64,000 nucleotides of DNA from Williamsia muralis NBRC 105860 (GTDB lineage Bacteria > Actinomycetota > Actinomycetes > Mycobacteriales > Mycobacteriaceae), in contig NZ_BDAP01000005.1 in NCBI RefSeq assembly GCF_001598915.1, forward strand, positions 248,001 through 312,000. Reading direction: 5' to 3'. Shown here piece by piece: positions 35,134 through 46,986 of this stretch. The notes beneath the pieces were generated by a model. The model saw only the letters and a program-made list of their open reading frames with translations. It did not search any database and was not told the origin of the DNA. The translations under genes were made by a program, and so were the position numbers. Numbering within the stretch: position 1 is the stretch's first letter; every line of letters begins with the position of its first letter.

Positions 35134-36189
35134 TCACCACTCCTCGGCGACGTGCCGCGCGAGTCGGCGCAGCTGGTTGTCGGCGTCATCCATCGCGAGC
35201 TGGACCGATCCTGCGATGTCGACGATCGAGTCAGCCCTGGCGATACCCGCCTCGGCGATCTGCGCGGGGGTGAGCGTCACCTGGCCTGCCAGCACAACGG
35301 TCGGGATACCTCGCCGACGCGCGGCGGTGGTGAGCGCCGCGACGACCTTGCCCTTGAGGGTTTGTTCGTCACACCGCCCCTCGCCGGTGATCACCAGGTC
35401 CACGTCGTCGATGAGTTGCTGTTGTCCGGTCGCCTCGGCGATAACGGTCGCCCCGGACACCCTCGACGCCCCGAGCGCGATCAGCGCGGCACCCAGTCCC
35501 CCGGCCGCGCCTGCGCCTGCATCCTCGGTGATGTCGCGGCCGGCGAGACCGTTGAGTGACGTGGCCCATTCGGCCATGCCTTCCTCCAACAAGGAGACGG
35601 TCTGGGGGTCGGCGCCCTTCTGCGGCCCGAACACATTTGCCGCACCACCTGGGCCGAGCAGCGGGTTCTCGACATCCGAGGCAGCCACCAACGTGACCGA
35701 CCTCAGCAAATGTGCGGCGCCGTCGAGACCACCCAGCGCGTCGATCAGACCACGACCGCCGTCGGTACTCGCGCTGCCGCCCAGCCCCACAACGATCTCG
35801 GTGGCGCCGGCGGCCACCGCGGCGGCCACCAGCTGGCCGACCCCGAACGTGTCCGCGGACAGCGCGGTCCGCGGAGTGGGGCCGCCTCCCAACTGGTGCA
35901 GCCCGCAGGCCTGCGCACATTCGACGTAGGCGGTCGCACGGTCCCCCCGACGATCCAGCAGCCAGTCGGCCCGAACCGACGCTCCGAGTGGACCTGCCAC
36001 CGTCTCGCTGCGGCGGTCGCCGAAGCGGCTGGCCAGGACATCGACGAATCCTGGTCCACCATCGGACTGGGGCACCGATATCAACTCGTCGCCGGGACGT
36101 CCCAGCTTCCACCCGGCCGCGATGGCCTGGGCGGCCGCGACCGCTGTGAGGGTGTCACCGAAGGAGTCCGGGGCGATCAAAGCCTTCAT
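35134..36189 (-). CDS. Glycerate kinase
   Basis: A 351-residue GarK/GlxK-type glycerate kinase. It begins MKALIAPDSFGDTLTA, with VPQSDGGPGFVDVL, VVGLGGSASTDGGRGLIDALG (active-site glycine-rich loop) and LVITGEGRCDEQTLKGKVV. It phosphorylates D-glycerate using ATP. ATG 36189 is supported by the conserved N terminus and by TATACT six bases upstream; the frame extends 58 codons further without family similarity. Counterpart of Rv2205c. Confidence 0.92.
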   Translation of the reverse strand: MKALIAPDSFGDTLTAVAAAQAIAAGWKLGRPGDELISVPQSDGGPGFVDVLASRFGDRRSETVAGPLGASVRADWLLDRRGDRATAYVECAQACGLHQLGGGPTPRTALSADTFGVGQLVAAAVAAGATEIVVGLGGSASTDGGRGLIDALGGLDGAAHLLRSVTLVAASDVENPLLGPGGAANVFGPQKGADPQTVSLLEEGMAEWATSLNGLAGRDITEDAGAGAAGGLGAALIALGASRVSGATVIAEATGQQQLIDDVDLVITGEGRCDEQTLKGKVVAALTTAARRRGIPTVVLAGQVTLTPAQIAEAGIARADSIVDIAGSVQLAMDDADNQLRRLARHVAEEW

Positions 36190-36313
36190 GGAGGGAGTAT
36201 AGGAACGGCAAGGCAGCTCCGGCAGCGCAGCGAAGACGCCGGCTGCCCCGGCCAGCGGGGAGTCCTGCACCACCCGGGGATCAGAACTGCCGCCGGGGAG
36301 ATAATCTGACGGG

Positions 36314-36985
36314 GTGAAATTGCCCTGGAAGAAGGACGACGTCGAAGGCGACACCGTCGACACGACCGCCGGTCAGACAACGGTGGAAGAAACTGCGGGC
36401 AGTCGCAGGTACACCGAGGGCAAAGGTCGCCCGACTCCCAAGCGGCGTGACGCCCAGGGCAAGCGACGCGGACCGGTCAGCCCGGCCCCGCTGACCCGCG
36501 CCGAGGCACGGGCACGGAAGAAAGAACTCAAGGGGTCGAACGTCACCCTGACCAAGGCCGAGAAGAAGGACCAGGCCGACGCTCGGCGTCAGCAGCGCGC
36601 CGACCAGCGTCAGAAGATGATGGAAGGCGACGAGCGGTATCTGATGCCGCGCGACAAGGGCGAGGTGCGTCGTTACGCCCGCGACATCGTCGACTCCCGC
36701 AGGAACTTCGCCGGGATGTTCATGCCCTTCGCCATCCTGCTGATCATCGTCATGTTCGTGCCGGCCATCGCGGTGTACGCCACCCTGCTCATGCTGGTCT
36801 TTGTGATCTTCCTGGTGATCGACGGAGTGTTGCTGGGACGGATTTTGAACAATCGTGTCCGCGAGCGGTTCCCGAGCACCGAAGACGGCGGATTCAAGCT
36901 CGGCTGGTACGGATTCAGCCGCGCTATGCAGCTGCGGTTCATGCGGGCACCAAAACCGAGGGTCAAGCCGGGTGACGCGGTCTGA
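36314..36985 (+). CDS. DUF3043 membrane protein
   Basis: A 223-residue protein with a long, strongly charged N terminus (about 1-125, Lys/Arg/Glu-rich, including KDKGEVRRYARDIVDSRRN-like sequence) and two adjacent membrane helices (MFMPFAILLIIVMFVPAIAVYA and LLMLVFVIFLVIDGVLLG). It matches the actinobacterial DUF3043 family (Rv2206). The function is unknown. GTG 36314 lies six bases after TAATCT, a leaderless layout. The cobU-cobT fusion starts six bases after its stop. Confidence 0.88.
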   Translation: MKLPWKKDDVEGDTVDTTAGQTTVEETAGSRRYTEGKGRPTPKRRDAQGKRRGPVSPAPLTRAEARARKKELKGSNVTLTKAEKKDQADARRQQRADQRQKMMEGDERYLMPRDKGEVRRYARDIVDSRRNFAGMFMPFAILLIIVMFVPAIAVYATLLMLVFVIFLVIDGVLLGRILNNRVRERFPSTEDGGFKLGWYGFSRAMQLRFMRAPKPRVKPGDAV

Positions 36986-36991
36986 GCGACG

Positions 36992-38731
36992 ATGCGCACT
37001 CTGATCCTTGGTGGAATTCGTTCAGGTAAATCAGCTTTCGGCGAGGGACTGCTCCCGGCAACCGGCGTCCGATACATCGCCACCGCGGCCGATCCGGCGA
37101 CTGGCGACCCACAGTGGTCACAGCGCATCGCCGCGCACCGGTCACGACGGCCGGCCGGTTGGCAGACGGTGGAGTCCGCCGACGTCGCCGGTCGACTTCG
37201 CTCCGACCCGGACGTGGTGACTCTTGTCGACGATCTCGGCGGGTGGGTCAGCAGACAGATCGACGATGTGGGCGGCTGGGACGACGACAACTTCGACCTC
37301 TCCGACAAGATTGCCGAATTCGTTTCTGCGATAGCCGATTTCACCGGAGACCTGGTCATCATCAGTCCCGAGGTGGGCCTGTCCCTGGTGGCGCCCACGC
37401 CGGCGGGACGGCTGTTTCAGGATCAGCTGGGGCTTCTCAACAACGCCGTGGCGGCAACGTGTGACCGGACGGTCCTGGTCGTCGCGGGCAAAGTGCTCGA
37501 GATCAGCGACCCGCAGCCGGCTGCCATCAACGCTGTCAGCGCCGCGCCCGTCCCGGTCGAGGCATCGACATCCGAGGACATCGAGGCCACGTCGGCAACC
37601 CCACAGACCGAGGGGTCCGACGATTCCGGGCAGCACGCCGGCCTCGGCGCCGCGACGGAGTTCGAACTCCCCGAGCAATTCGACTTCATCGCCGCACCCG
37701 ACCGTGATGCAGCCATTGCGGCCAGGGCACGACAGGGCGAACTGACCAAACCCACCGGCTCGCTGGGTCGGCTCGAAGAGATCGCAGTGTGGGTCGCTTC
37801 ATGCCAAGGAGTCTGTCCCCCATCGCCTTTCGGTCAGCCGACGGTTGTTGTGTTCGCCGGCGACCACGGGGTCGCCCGCGCCGGGGTGTCGGCGTACCCA
37901 CCTGAGGTGACGGCACAGATGGTCGCCAACTTCACCGCCGGTGGAGCCGCGGTGAACGTGCTGGCCAGACTGCACGGTGCGAAGGTCAGGGTCGAGGATC
38001 TCGCGGTCGACGCCGAGACCCCCGAAGCCATCAGCCGGTTCAAGGTGCGGCGCAGCTCGGGAGACCTCACCGTCGAAGATGCTCTGACCACCGAGCAGAC
38101 CCGCGCCGCCCTCGCCGCCGGGCGGGCCATCGCCGACCAAGAGATCGACAGTGGCGCCGATCTTTTGATCGCCGGCGAGATGGGTATCGGCAACACCACG
38201 CCCGCAACGATTCTCGTCGGTCTTCTGACGGACAACGAGCCCGTGGTGGTGGTCGGCCGTGGAACCGGCATCGACGACAACGGCTGGATCCGCAAGACTG
38301 CGGCGGTGCGCGACGGGATGCGTCGTGCGCGCCCCCACGGCAGGGTTCCCCTCGAGTTGCTGCGCACCGTGGCAGGCGCGGAGATCACCGCTATGGCGGG
38401 CTTCCTGGCCCAGGCCGCGTTACGGCGCACACCGGTCATCCTCGACGGTCTTGTGGTCACAGCCGCTGCGCTGGTTGCCAACGACATGGCGCCCGGTGCT
38501 CGCGAGTGGTGGTTGGCCGGGCATCGATCCGCCGAGCCGGCTCACAGCCTCGCGCTCAAGCAACTCGATCTCGAGCCGCTCCTTGACCTCTCGATGCGTC
38601 TCGGTGAAGGCAGCGGTGCTTTGACCGCTCTCCCGGTGGTGCAGTCCGCGGTGGCCACACTCGCCTCGATGGCCACCTTCGCCGAAGCCCAGGTCACCGG
38701 CGCACCGGAACCCACGCGCGCCGGTCGATGA
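36992..38731 (+). CDS. cobT: CobU-CobT fusion for cobalamin lower-ligand assembly
   Basis: A 579-residue two-domain protein. Residues 1-170 are CobU: P-loop [24 protein letters not shown] and [24 protein letters not shown]. This domain makes adenosylcobinamide-GDP. A variable acidic linker covers about 171-228. Residues 229-575 are CobT, the nicotinate-nucleotide:dimethylbenzimidazole phosphoribosyltransferase: [44 protein letters not shown] and [12 protein letters not shown]. The start codon is ATG. It is coupled by ATGA to cobS. M. tuberculosis, from memory, has separate cobU and cobT genes. Confidence 0.92.
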   Translation: MRTLILGGIRSGKSAFGEGLLPATGVRYIATAADPATGDPQWSQRIAAHRSRRPAGWQTVESADVAGRLRSDPDVVTLVDDLGGWVSRQIDDVGGWDDDNFDLSDKIAEFVSAIADFTGDLVIISPEVGLSLVAPTPAGRLFQDQLGLLNNAVAATCDRTVLVVAGKVLEISDPQPAAINAVSAAPVPVEASTSEDIEATSATPQTEGSDDSGQHAGLGAATEFELPEQFDFIAAPDRDAAIAARARQGELTKPTGSLGRLEEIAVWVASCQGVCPPSPFGQPTVVVFAGDHGVARAGVSAYPPEVTAQMVANFTAGGAAVNVLARLHGAKVRVEDLAVDAETPEAISRFKVRRSSGDLTVEDALTTEQTRAALAAGRAIADQEIDSGADLLIAGEMGIGNTTPATILVGLLTDNEPVVVVGRGTGIDDNGWIRKTAAVRDGMRRARPHGRVPLELLRTVAGAEITAMAGFLAQAALRRTPVILDGLVVTAAALVANDMAPGAREWWLAGHRSAEPAHSLALKQLDLEPLLDLSMRLGEGSGALTALPVVQSAVATLASMATFAEAQVTGAPEPTRAGR

Positions 38732-39492
38732 GCCTTCGCCGCGCGCTGCGCGGTCCCCAGACCGCGCTGTCCTGGTTGACCATCCTGCCGGTGGCGGAAC
38801 CACCGGGCCCGTTCGACCGCGCCTTGGGCGGCGCGGTGATCGGGTCCACTCCCCTGGTCGGTGCGGTCCTCGGCGGCATCGCCGCCACAGCCGCTTTCGG
38901 GTTGTCGTTCACCGACTTACCGGTGTTGATGCTCGGTCTGTTGATCGTCGGGTTGTTGGCGGTCCTGACCCGGGGCATGCACCTCGATGGGCTGGCCGAC
39001 ACCGCCGACGGACTCGGCTGTTTCGGTCCGCCCGAGCGGGTTCACGAGGTGATGCACAGCGGCAGCACCGGTCCCTTCGGCGCAGCGACGCTGGTGCTGG
39101 TGATGGGTGCGCAGGCAACCGGATACGGCGCCCTCATCGAACAGGGAAACTGGGCCGCCATCGTCTTCGTGGTCTTCCTCAGTCGCGTGGCCCCCGTGAT
39201 CGGATGCCGGATCACGTTGCACGCCACCGAGAAATCGAAGTTCGGTGCGTTGACCGCGGGCACGCAGCGGCTGACCATCCCGTTCTGGGTGATGGGTGCT
39301 GTGGTCGCCGGGTTCGCCATCGAGCCGGTACCGCCGATCCCCGGTGCGTTCACCGCAGTGGTGGTCGCAGCCTTCGCCTGGGCATTCACCGCGCACTGTT
39401 CCCGACGGTTCGACGGCGTGAACGGCGACGTTCTCGGCGCTCTCGTCGAGCTGAGCGCACTGATCGCCTTGTGCGGGATGTTGATCGGCTGA
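38728..39492 (+). CDS. cobS: Adenosylcobinamide-GDP ribazoletransferase (cobalamin synthase)
   Basis: A 254-residue polytopic membrane protein. It joins adenosylcobinamide-GDP (from the CobU domain) with alpha-ribazole phosphate (from the CobT domain). The metal-binding motif [18 protein letters not shown] and the flanking segments PLVGAVLGG and [16 protein letters not shown] are diagnostic. The ATG overlaps the cobU-cobT stop, so all three late cobalamin activities are produced together. Confidence 0.94.
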   Translation: MSLRRALRGPQTALSWLTILPVAEPPGPFDRALGGAVIGSTPLVGAVLGGIAATAAFGLSFTDLPVLMLGLLIVGLLAVLTRGMHLDGLADTADGLGCFGPPERVHEVMHSGSTGPFGAATLVLVMGAQATGYGALIEQGNWAAIVFVVFLSRVAPVIGCRITLHATEKSKFGALTAGTQRLTIPFWVMGAVVAGFAIEPVPPIPGAFTAVVVAAFAWAFTAHCSRRFDGVNGDVLGALVELSALIALCGMLIG

Positions 39493-39509
39493 CAGGCCGG
39501 ACGCCGACC

Positions 39510-40610
39510 TCAGCCGTAGAGCTTGGTCATCCAGCCGTGCGTGTCGGCGAACGTCCCGCGCTGTATGCCGGTGAGGGTGTCGCGCAGGGCCATCGTCACC
39601 TTGCCCGGCTGGCCGTCGGCGATCGTGTAGTCGTCGACGTCGCCCTTGACGTGTCCGACCGGGGTGATCACCGCGGCGGTGCCACAGGCGAAGACCTCCG
39701 TGATCTCGCCCGATGCCACGCCTTTGCGTAGCTCCTCCACGCTGATCTTGCGTTCACTGACGTCGAACCCGGCGTCGGTCGACAACTGCAGCAACGATTC
39801 CCGGGTGATCCCAGGCAACAGTGATCCCGACAGCTCCGGGGTCACGAGCTTGGCGTCGGCACCGGATCCGAACACGAAGAACAGGTTCATCCCGCCCATC
39901 TCTTCGATGTGACGACGCTCGATGGCGTCGAGCCAGACCACCTGGTCGCATCCGTGCTCGGCGGCCTGGGCCTGTGCCAGCAGTGACGCCGCGTAGTTGC
40001 CACCGAACTTGGCCGCGCCGGTACCGCCGGGCGCCGCCCGCACGTACTCGGTGGACAACCAGACGCTCACCGGATGAACGCCGCGGGGGAAGTACGCACC
40101 GGCAGGCGACGCGATCAGCATGTACCGGTACTCAGTCGCGGGCCGCACCCCGAGGCCGGGCTCGGTGGCGATCATGAACGGGCGCAGATAGAGCGACGAC
40201 TCGCCGCCGGCTGCGGGCACCCACTCGTGATCCGCGGCCAGCAGGGCTTGCAGCGAGGCCATGAAGTCCTCGGTGCTCAGTTCAGGCATGGCCAGCCGAC
40301 GCGCCGAACGCTGCATCCGCGCTGCGTTGGCGTCGGGCCGGAACGATGCGATCGTCCCGTCGGACTGCCGATAGGCCTTGAGACCTTCGAAGATCTCCTG
40401 GGCGTAGTGCAGCACCATCGCCGAAGGATCCAGGGCGATCGGGCCGTACGGGACGATGCTCGCGTCGTGCCAGCCCTTGTCCGCGCTGTAATCGATGATC
40501 ACCATGTGGTCGGTGAAATGCCTGCCGAATCCCGGGGCTTCCAGGATGTCGGCGCGGCGCGACTGGGACACCGGCTGGGGATGCTCGGTCCGGACGAACT
40601 CCAAGGTCAT
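39510..40610 (-). CDS. ilvE: Branched-chain amino acid aminotransferase
   Basis: A 366-residue fold-type IV PLP enzyme interconverting branched-chain amino acids and keto acids. Motifs are [46 protein letters not shown] with the PLP lysine, [11 protein letters not shown] and [18 protein letters not shown] 40610 fits the conserved start [11 protein letters not shown] and follows TACCAT by six bases. Convergent with cobS, 17 bases apart. Confidence 0.95.
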   Translation of the reverse strand: MTLEFVRTEHPQPVSQSRRADILEAPGFGRHFTDHMVIIDYSADKGWHDASIVPYGPIALDPSAMVLHYAQEIFEGLKAYRQSDGTIASFRPDANAARMQRSARRLAMPELSTEDFMASLQALLAADHEWVPAAGGESSLYLRPFMIATEPGLGVRPATEYRYMLIASPAGAYFPRGVHPVSVWLSTEYVRAAPGGTGAAKFGGNYAASLLAQAQAAEHGCDQVVWLDAIERRHIEEMGGMNLFFVFGSGADAKLVTPELSGSLLPGITRESLLQLSTDAGFDVSERKISVEELRKGVASGEITEVFACGTAAVITPVGHVKGDVDDYTIADGQPGKVTMALRDTLTGIQRGTFADTHGWMTKLYG

Positions 40611-40701
40611 CAGGCAATGGTAACGCTCACCCGTGAGCCGATTCCGACCACCGATTCCGCGTGGCCCGACCACCCCCGGTCCGCAGGCGAAACGGGCGGG
40701 G

Positions 40702-41820
40702 TCAGCCGGCGTTCGCGGTCACGAACGGCGGCAGCACCACCTCACACTCGAGAGCCCGTCCCCGGACATCGATCACCACGGTGTCGCCTTTGGCGACGCC
40801 TGCGGCACTGTCGATGAGCGCCAGGGCAATTCCGGTCTTGAGTGTCGGAGAGAAGGTGCCCGATGTGCACACGCCGATCCGGTCACCGCCTGCTGCCGAC
40901 AACACGGGCAGATCGGCACGCGGCACGCCGCGCCCGGTCGCCCGCAGACCCCACAGCCGCCGCACCGGGCCCGCCTCCTTCTCGGCCAGCAGGGCGTCGC
41001 GACCGAAGAACTCCGGTTTTTTCCATCCGACAGCCCAGCTGCAACGGGCCTGCAGTGGACTGATGTCGACCGACAGTTCGTGTCCGTGCAAGGGGTAACC
41101 CATCTCGGTGCGGAGGGTGTCGCGAGCTCCCAATCCGGCCGGCTGCCCGCCGGCCGCGACAACTGCGGACAGAAGGGCATCGAAGACCGGTGCGCTGTCG
41201 TCCCACGACGGCAGCAACTCGTAGCCGCGTTCACCGGTGTATCCGGTCCGGCACACCCGCACCGGATACCTCGCGTCACCCACCGCCAACTCGGCATCGG
41301 CGAACGACATGTAGTCCATCTCCGTCGGCACGCCCAGATCCGCGAGCACCTGCGCCGAGCGGGGTCCCTGAACCGCGATGACACCGAAGTCGCGATGACG
41401 GTTCCGGACCTCGATCCCGTCAGGGGCGACGGCCGCGAGCGCCGCGACCACTGCAGCCGTGTTCGCGGCGTTCGGAACCATGAACACCTCGTCGTCGGAC
41501 ACCCAGTAGACGATCAGGTCGTCGATGACACCGCCGGTTTCGTTGGTGCACAACGTGTATTGGGCCTTGCCCGGCGCGATCTTGTTCAGATCGTTGGTGA
41601 GGGTGCGGTTGACGAACTCCGCAGCTCCCGGTCCGGTGACGGACGCCTTGCCGAGGTGACTGACGTCGAATATCCCGACCGCCTCACGCACGGCGGTGTG
41701 CTCGGCGACGGTGCCCGCATAGGACACCGGCATGTTCCATCCGCCGAATGCCGCGAAACTCGCGCCCAGTGTGCGGTGCGATTCCTCGATCGGTCCGGCC
41801 AGCAATTCACCTTCGCTCAT
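40702..41820 (-). CDS. gcvT: Glycine cleavage system T protein (aminomethyltransferase)
   Basis: A 372-residue folate-binding enzyme that releases ammonia and passes the methylene group from lipoyl-GcvH to THF. Recognised parts are [66 protein letters not shown] and the C-terminal [15 protein letters not shown] 41820 follows TAGCGT by six bases. Glycine cleavage needs lipoate, made by the lipB-lipA pair nearby. Confidence 0.94.
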   Translation of the reverse strand: MSEGELLAGPIEESHRTLGASFAAFGGWNMPVSYAGTVAEHTAVREAVGIFDVSHLGKASVTGPGAAEFVNRTLTNDLNKIAPGKAQYTLCTNETGGVIDDLIVYWVSDDEVFMVPNAANTAAVVAALAAVAPDGIEVRNRHRDFGVIAVQGPRSAQVLADLGVPTEMDYMSFADAELAVGDARYPVRVCRTGYTGERGYELLPSWDDSAPVFDALLSAVVAAGGQPAGLGARDTLRTEMGYPLHGHELSVDISPLQARCSWAVGWKKPEFFGRDALLAEKEAGPVRRLWGLRATGRGVPRADLPVLSAAGGDRIGVCTSGTFSPTLKTGIALALIDSAAGVAKGDTVVIDVRGRALECEVVLPPFVTANAG

Positions 41821-41913
41821 GGCGTTACGCTATCGCGCCCACGGCGGGCCCGGGAGCGAGGCGAACTAGGATCGACAATCGGGAAGCATGTCGGCTATGA
41901 GTGGGAGTGAAAC

Positions 41914-43425
41914 GTGAGCAAGTCAAGCGCGAACCGTCGGCTGGGTCCGGAACTGTCTCTGGTGACCCAGATCGGCAAGGGCGACGACGTTCTGGTCATC
42001 GGATTGACGACCGCCGAGGACGACGGCACTCCCACATTGGTGATCGGCGATGGACTGCTCGACGATGCGCAAGCAGGCGCAGTGGACGCCGCGCTGTCTG
42101 CGGTCGGGGCGACCGGCGCGGCCGGCCAGCTCACCCGGATCCCGGCACCCCCCGGGCTCGGCGTCTCCTCTGTCCTCGCGGTGGGCCTGGGTGCCCCGGC
42201 CAAACTCGATGACAGCGAACACGTTCGACGGCAGGCAGGCGTTGCCGCCCGCAGCCTCGAGGGGGTGGCCAGTGCGCTCACCACGCTGTCCACAATCGAT
42301 CTGACCGCCGCCGCCCAGGGCTTCTTCCTCGGCTCCTACCGCTTCGACGAGTTCCGTTCGAAGGAGCCGGAGAAGTCCGGGGTCACCGCGGTCAAGCTCC
42401 TGGTGCCCGCCACGGACAAGCAGACCAAAAAAGATCTCGAGCGCGCCGAGGCCATCGCCACCGCCGTCGCGACAGCTCGCGACTTCGTCAATACCCCGCC
42501 GAGCCATCTGTACCCCGACGAGTTCGCACAACGCGCCAAGGCCCTCGGCTCCGCCGCCGGCCTCAAGGTGGAGATCCTCGACGAGGCAGCCCTGGCCAAG
42601 GACGGCTACGGCGGCATCGTCGGGGTCGGCCAGGGCAGTTCCCGGCCACCGCGCCTGGTGCGACTCACCCACACCGCGGGCCGCAAGGCGAAAACCGTTG
42701 CGCTCGTGGGTAAGGGCATCACCTTCGACACCGGTGGCATCTCGATCAAGCCAGCATCCGGCATGGATCACATGACGTCGGACATGGGCGGAGCTGCGGC
42801 GATCGTGGCCACCACCATCCTCGCGGCCAAACTCGACGTCGGCGTCAACGTCATCGCCACCGTCCCGATGGCCGAGAACATGCCGTCCGGCACCGCCCAA
42901 CGTCCCGGCGACGTCCTCACCCAGTACGGCGGCAAGACCGTCGAGGTGCTCAACACCGATGCCGAGGGCCGGCTCATCCTCGCCGACGCGATCGTGCGCG
43001 CGTGCGAGGACAACCCCGACTACCTCATCGACACCGCGACACTCACCGGGGCGCAGATGGTGGCCCTGGGGACACGCACACCCGGTGTGATGGGCACCGA
43101 GGAGTTCCGTGACCGTGTCGCGACGATCTCCCGCTCGGTGGGCGAATCAGGTTGGGCGATGCCGTTTCCCGAGGAATTGCGTTCAGATCTCGACTCCCGG
43201 GTCGCCGACCTGGCCAACATCACCAATCACCGTTGGGGCGGAATGCTCTCGGCCGGCGTGTTCCTGCGCGAGTTCGTCGCCGACGGAGTGGAGTGGGCCC
43301 ACATCGACATCGCCGGACCTGCGTTCAACACCGGAGGCCCGTGGGGCTATACCGGTAAAGGCGGTACAGGCGTCCCCGTACGCACCATCTTCGCCGTGCT
43401 CGAGGAGATCGCTGCCGAAGGGTAG
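41914..43425 (+). CDS. pepB: Leucyl aminopeptidase (M17)
   Basis: A 503-residue M17 aminopeptidase. The catalytic C-terminal half has [31 protein letters not shown] (metal-binding Lys and Asp residues), [14 protein letters not shown], with the central NTDAEGRL signature intact, and [22 protein letters not shown]. The N-terminal macro-like domain is less conserved. It removes N-terminal residues from cytoplasmic peptides. GTG 41914 has GGGAG upstream. Orthologue of Rv2213. Confidence 0.95.
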   Translation: MSKSSANRRLGPELSLVTQIGKGDDVLVIGLTTAEDDGTPTLVIGDGLLDDAQAGAVDAALSAVGATGAAGQLTRIPAPPGLGVSSVLAVGLGAPAKLDDSEHVRRQAGVAARSLEGVASALTTLSTIDLTAAAQGFFLGSYRFDEFRSKEPEKSGVTAVKLLVPATDKQTKKDLERAEAIATAVATARDFVNTPPSHLYPDEFAQRAKALGSAAGLKVEILDEAALAKDGYGGIVGVGQGSSRPPRLVRLTHTAGRKAKTVALVGKGITFDTGGISIKPASGMDHMTSDMGGAAAIVATTILAAKLDVGVNVIATVPMAENMPSGTAQRPGDVLTQYGGKTVEVLNTDAEGRLILADAIVRACEDNPDYLIDTATLTGAQMVALGTRTPGVMGTEEFRDRVATISRSVGESGWAMPFPEELRSDLDSRVADLANITNHRWGGMLSAGVFLREFVADGVEWAHIDIAGPAFNTGGPWGYTGKGGTGVPVRTIFAVLEEIAAEG

Positions 43426-43559
43426 AGCAAAAGGTAGGGTTTAGACCGGCGGTTCGGCCCACCAGGAAGTACCGCCACAACGCCGCGTCACCAACACCGG
43501 TGGCCCGGACTCAGACCGCAGACCGTACACCGGATCTCGAAATCGAGGAGTCGACAACG

Positions 43560-45320
43560 ATGGCCTTCTCCGTCCAAATGCCCGCCCTGGGTGAAAGCGT
43601 CACCGAGGGCACAGTCACCAGGTGGCTCAAGCAGGAGGGTGACACGGTCGAGGCCGATGAACCGTTGCTCGAGGTGTCGACCGACAAGGTCGACACCGAG
43701 ATCCCGGCCCCTGCCTCAGGTGTCCTGACAAAAATCGTCGCCCAAGAGGACGACGTGGTCGAGGTCGGCGGCGAGCTGGCCCAGATCGGCGAAGAAGGCG
43801 AATCGGGCGGAAGCTCCGACGACGCAGACTCCGGCGATACCGGTTCCGACGAGGCGCCCGCCGAGCAAGAGGCGGAACCCGAAGCCGAACCAGAGCCTGA
43901 ATCCGAACCCGAGCCGGCCAAGCCCGCCGCTTCGGGATCGGGATCGAGTGAAGGCACCGACGTCACCATGCCCGAACTGGGTGAGTCCGTGACAGAGGGC
44001 ACCGTGACGCGCTGGCTGAAAGAGGTCGGCGACTCGGTCGAGGCCGACGAGGCCCTCGTCGAGGTCTCCACGGACAAGGTCGACACGGAGATCCCATCGC
44101 CGGCGGCCGGCACACTGCTCGAGATCGTCGCCCAGGAAGACGACGTGGTCGAGGTCGGCGGGCGTCTGGCGGTCATCGGTTCAGCCGACGCCAAACCGTC
44201 CGCACCCGAGCCTGAGCCGGAACCCGAGGCGAAAGCCGAGCCGGAGCCAGAACCCGAGCCAGAGCCGGAACCTGAGCCCGAGCCAGAACCCGAGGCGAAG
44301 AAGCCCGAGCCCGCCCCGAAGTCCGAGCCCGCCGAGAAGTCGGCCCCTGCGTCCAGCGGTGGCGACAGCGGCTCGAGTCCATACGTGACGCCACTGGTCC
44401 GCAAACTCGCGACCGAGAACAACGTCGACCTGAACTCGATCAAGGGCACCGGTGTCGGTGGCCGTATCCGCAAGCAGGATGTGCTCGCCGCCGCCGAGGC
44501 CGCAAAGACCCCGCCGGCAGCCGAGAAGTCCGCCGAGCCCGCACCCGCGGCGCAAGCGTCTTCGTCTGCGGTCGCGCCGCGGCCGGAGCTGGCCCAGCTG
44601 GTCGGTACCACGCAGAAGATCAACAGGATTCGCCAGATCACGGCCAAGAAGACTCGCGAGTCCCTGCAGGAGAGCGCTCAGCTCACGCAGGTCTTCGAGG
44701 TCGACATGACCAAGATCGTGACGCTACGCAAGGCGGCGAAGGAAGGCTTCAAGTCGAGCGAGGGCGTGAACCTGACGTTCCTGCCGTTCATCGCGAAGGC
44801 TGTCGTCGAGGCCCTCAAGGCCCATCCCAACGTCAACGCCTCGATCGATGAGGACGCCAAGGAGATCACCTACTACTCGAAGGTGCATCTCGGTATCGCT
44901 GTGGACACCGAGCAGGGTCTGCTCTCGCCGGTGATCCACAACGCCGACGACCTCTCGGTCGCCGGACTCGCGCGGGCGATCGCCGACATCGCGAGCAGGG
45001 CTCGGAGCAACAAGCTCAAGCTCGACGACCTGACCGGTGGCACGTTCACCATCACCAACATCGGCAGCCAGGGCGCGTTGTTCGACACCCCGATCCTGGT
45101 TCCGCCGCAGGCCGCGATGTTGGGTACCGGCGCGATCGTCAAACGCCCGGTGGTGCTCACCGGAGCAGACGGTTCCGAATCGATCGCGGTGCGGTCGATG
45201 TCGTACCTGCCGCTGACCTACGACCACCGATTGATCGACGGTGCCGACGCCGGACGCTTCCTCACCACGGTGAAGCATCGTCTGGAAGAAGCGGCGTTTG
45301 AGGCAGATCTCGGCCTTTAA
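43560..45320 (+). CDS. dlaT: Dihydrolipoamide acyltransferase E2 with two lipoyl domains
   Basis: A 586-residue E2 subunit. Two lipoyl domains at about 1-76 and 135-210 each carry the lipoylated Lys in [10 protein letters not shown]. They are joined by Glu/Pro/Ala-rich swinging linkers, the second with a long PE repeat. Then come an E3-binding domain ([19 protein letters not shown]) and the catalytic core with [15 protein letters not shown] holding the active His and Asp. It serves the pyruvate dehydrogenase (and perhaps another 2-oxo acid) complex. ATG 43560 has GAGGAG eight bases upstream; a longer GTG-started frame is unnecessary. lipB and lipA follow. Confidence 0.94.
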   Translation: MAFSVQMPALGESVTEGTVTRWLKQEGDTVEADEPLLEVSTDKVDTEIPAPASGVLTKIVAQEDDVVEVGGELAQIGEEGESGGSSDDADSGDTGSDEAPAEQEAEPEAEPEPESEPEPAKPAASGSGSSEGTDVTMPELGESVTEGTVTRWLKEVGDSVEADEALVEVSTDKVDTEIPSPAAGTLLEIVAQEDDVVEVGGRLAVIGSADAKPSAPEPEPEPEAKAEPEPEPEPEPEPEPEPEPEAKKPEPAPKSEPAEKSAPASSGGDSGSSPYVTPLVRKLATENNVDLNSIKGTGVGGRIRKQDVLAAAEAAKTPPAAEKSAEPAPAAQASSSAVAPRPELAQLVGTTQKINRIRQITAKKTRESLQESAQLTQVFEVDMTKIVTLRKAAKEGFKSSEGVNLTFLPFIAKAVVEALKAHPNVNASIDEDAKEITYYSKVHLGIAVDTEQGLLSPVIHNADDLSVAGLARAIADIASRARSNKLKLDDLTGGTFTITNIGSQGALFDTPILVPPQAAMLGTGAIVKRPVVLTGADGSESIAVRSMSYLPLTYDHRLIDGADAGRFLTTVKHRLEEAAFEADLGL

Positions 45321-45323
45321 TCG

Positions 45324-46235
45324 ATGCGCATCGCCGTTGCGGGATCATCTGGATTGATCGGCACGGCCCTGGTGGACAGTCTCACCGGGGCCGGCCACCA
45401 GGTGGTCCGTCTCGTTCGCAGGCCGACGACGGCGCAGAACGAGATCCATTGGCAGCCTGAATCTTTCGGCATAGATCCCAGTTCAATGCGCGGCACCGAT
45501 GCCGTGGTCAACCTGTGTGGCCGGGGCATCGGCGACCGGCGCTGGTCCGGGCATGTCAAGCAGCAACTGCGAGACAGCCGGATCATCCCGACACAGGTGC
45601 TCGCCGATGCCGTACGGGCCGCACGGATACCGGTACTGGTGAACGCGAGCGCCACCGGCTACTACGGCGACACCGGGTCGACGGCGGTCACCGAGGAGAG
45701 CCCGTCCGGGACGGGTTTCCTTGCCGACCTGACCACCGACTGGGAAGCCGCGGCGATGTCGGCATCGGTACCCGGCGAGCACCGCGTCACTCTGCTCAGG
45801 ATCTCGCCCGTGATGTCGCCGACGGGCGGAATCCTCGGCAAGCTCCGACCTCTGTTCCGGCTGGGTCTGGGAGCCAAGCTCGGTGACGGCCGTCAGTATC
45901 TCCCCTGGATCAGCCTCGTGGACGCTGTCCGCGCGATCGAGTTCGTGCTGGACCGGTCGCTTGCCGGGCCGGTCAACATCTGTGGCCCGGCGTCGGTGAC
46001 GAACAACGAGTTCACCAAGACATTCGGTCGCACTCTAGGGCGCCCGGCTCCGTGGACGGTCCCGGGTTTTGCACTCAAGAGGGGTGCCGGTGAGATGGCC
46101 GAGGAAATGTTGTTGGGGGGCCAGAACGTTGTACCTGCTGTGCTGACCGGCAACGACTTCGACTATCGGCATCCGACCATCGCCGCGGCGTTGGCGTATG
46201 CCACCGGCCGCGAGGGCCGAGGAGCGGCAGGATGA
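45324..46235 (+). CDS. TIGR01777-family NAD-dependent epimerase-like protein
   Basis: A 303-residue atypical extended SDR. It has the N-terminal Rossmann motif [50 protein letters not shown] and [18 protein letters not shown]; the C terminus ([26 protein letters not shown]) is family-typical. The enzymatic role of TIGR01777 proteins is not established. It starts three bases after the E2 stop and precedes lipB, as in M. tuberculosis (Rv2216). Confidence 0.9.
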   Translation: MRIAVAGSSGLIGTALVDSLTGAGHQVVRLVRRPTTAQNEIHWQPESFGIDPSSMRGTDAVVNLCGRGIGDRRWSGHVKQQLRDSRIIPTQVLADAVRAARIPVLVNASATGYYGDTGSTAVTEESPSGTGFLADLTTDWEAAAMSASVPGEHRVTLLRISPVMSPTGGILGKLRPLFRLGLGAKLGDGRQYLPWISLVDAVRAIEFVLDRSLAGPVNICGPASVTNNEFTKTFGRTLGRPAPWTVPGFALKRGAGEMAEEMLLGGQNVVPAVLTGNDFDYRHPTIAAALAYATGREGRGAAG

Positions 46236-46242
46236 AAAAGCG

Positions 46243-46986
46243 ATGACCAGTTCACGACTGTCCCGAGACCCGATCGAGGTTCGCCGACTGGGCCGGGTGG
46301 ACTACCAGGAGACATTCGACCTGCAGCACCGGCTCGCTTCTGACCGTGCCGACGGTGTGCTGGACCACGACGTACTGCTGTTGCTGGAACACCCGCCCGT
46401 CTACACCGCCGGCAGACGAACCGAAGACGCCGACCGGCCGACAGACGGTTCACCCGTCATCGACGTGGACCGCGGCGGGAAGATCACCTGGCACGGCCCT
46501 GGCCAGCTCGTCGCCTATCCGATCGTCGCGCTCGCCCAACCGGTTGATGTCGTGGACTACGTGCGCCGGCTGGAAGAGGCGATGATCGCCGTGTGCTCGC
46601 AGCTCGGCCTTCCGACATACCGAGTCGACGGCCGGTCGGGCGTCTGGGTGCTCGGAGCAGGAGGCGGAAGTGCGGATCGGAAGATCGGTGCCATCGGCAT
46701 CAGGGTCGCTCGCGCTGTGGCCCTGCACGGGATCGCCATCAACTGCAATCCGGATCTCGATGCGTTCGGTTCGATCATTCCGTGCGGTATCCCCGACGCC
46801 GGGGCAGGTTCTCTGACAGGCGAATTGGGTCGCACGGTCACAGTCGACGAGGTGCTCCCCCTGCTGGAGAAGGCCGTGGTCGACGCGCTCGACGGCACCC
46901 TCCCGGTCAGCGACCACCCGGCGCCGACCGAGCCCTCCCCGCAGGTCTTCGCACCTGCCCGCACCGGCGTAGCATCGATCCAGTGA
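46243..46986 (+). CDS. lipB: Octanoyl-ACP:protein octanoyltransferase
   Basis: A 247-residue enzyme that moves octanoyl from ACP to lipoyl domains such as those of the E2 just upstream. Motifs are [36 protein letters not shown], and [26 protein letters not shown] with the catalytic Lys and GIPDAG region Cys ([10 protein letters not shown]). ATG 46243 lies eight bases after the previous stop; its own stop overlaps lipA as GTGA. Confidence 0.95.
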   Translation: MTSSRLSRDPIEVRRLGRVDYQETFDLQHRLASDRADGVLDHDVLLLLEHPPVYTAGRRTEDADRPTDGSPVIDVDRGGKITWHGPGQLVAYPIVALAQPVDVVDYVRRLEEAMIAVCSQLGLPTYRVDGRSGVWVLGAGGGSADRKIGAIGIRVARAVALHGIAINCNPDLDAFGSIIPCGIPDAGAGSLTGELGRTVTVDEVLPLLEKAVVDALDGTLPVSDHPAPTEPSPQVFAPARTGVASIQ

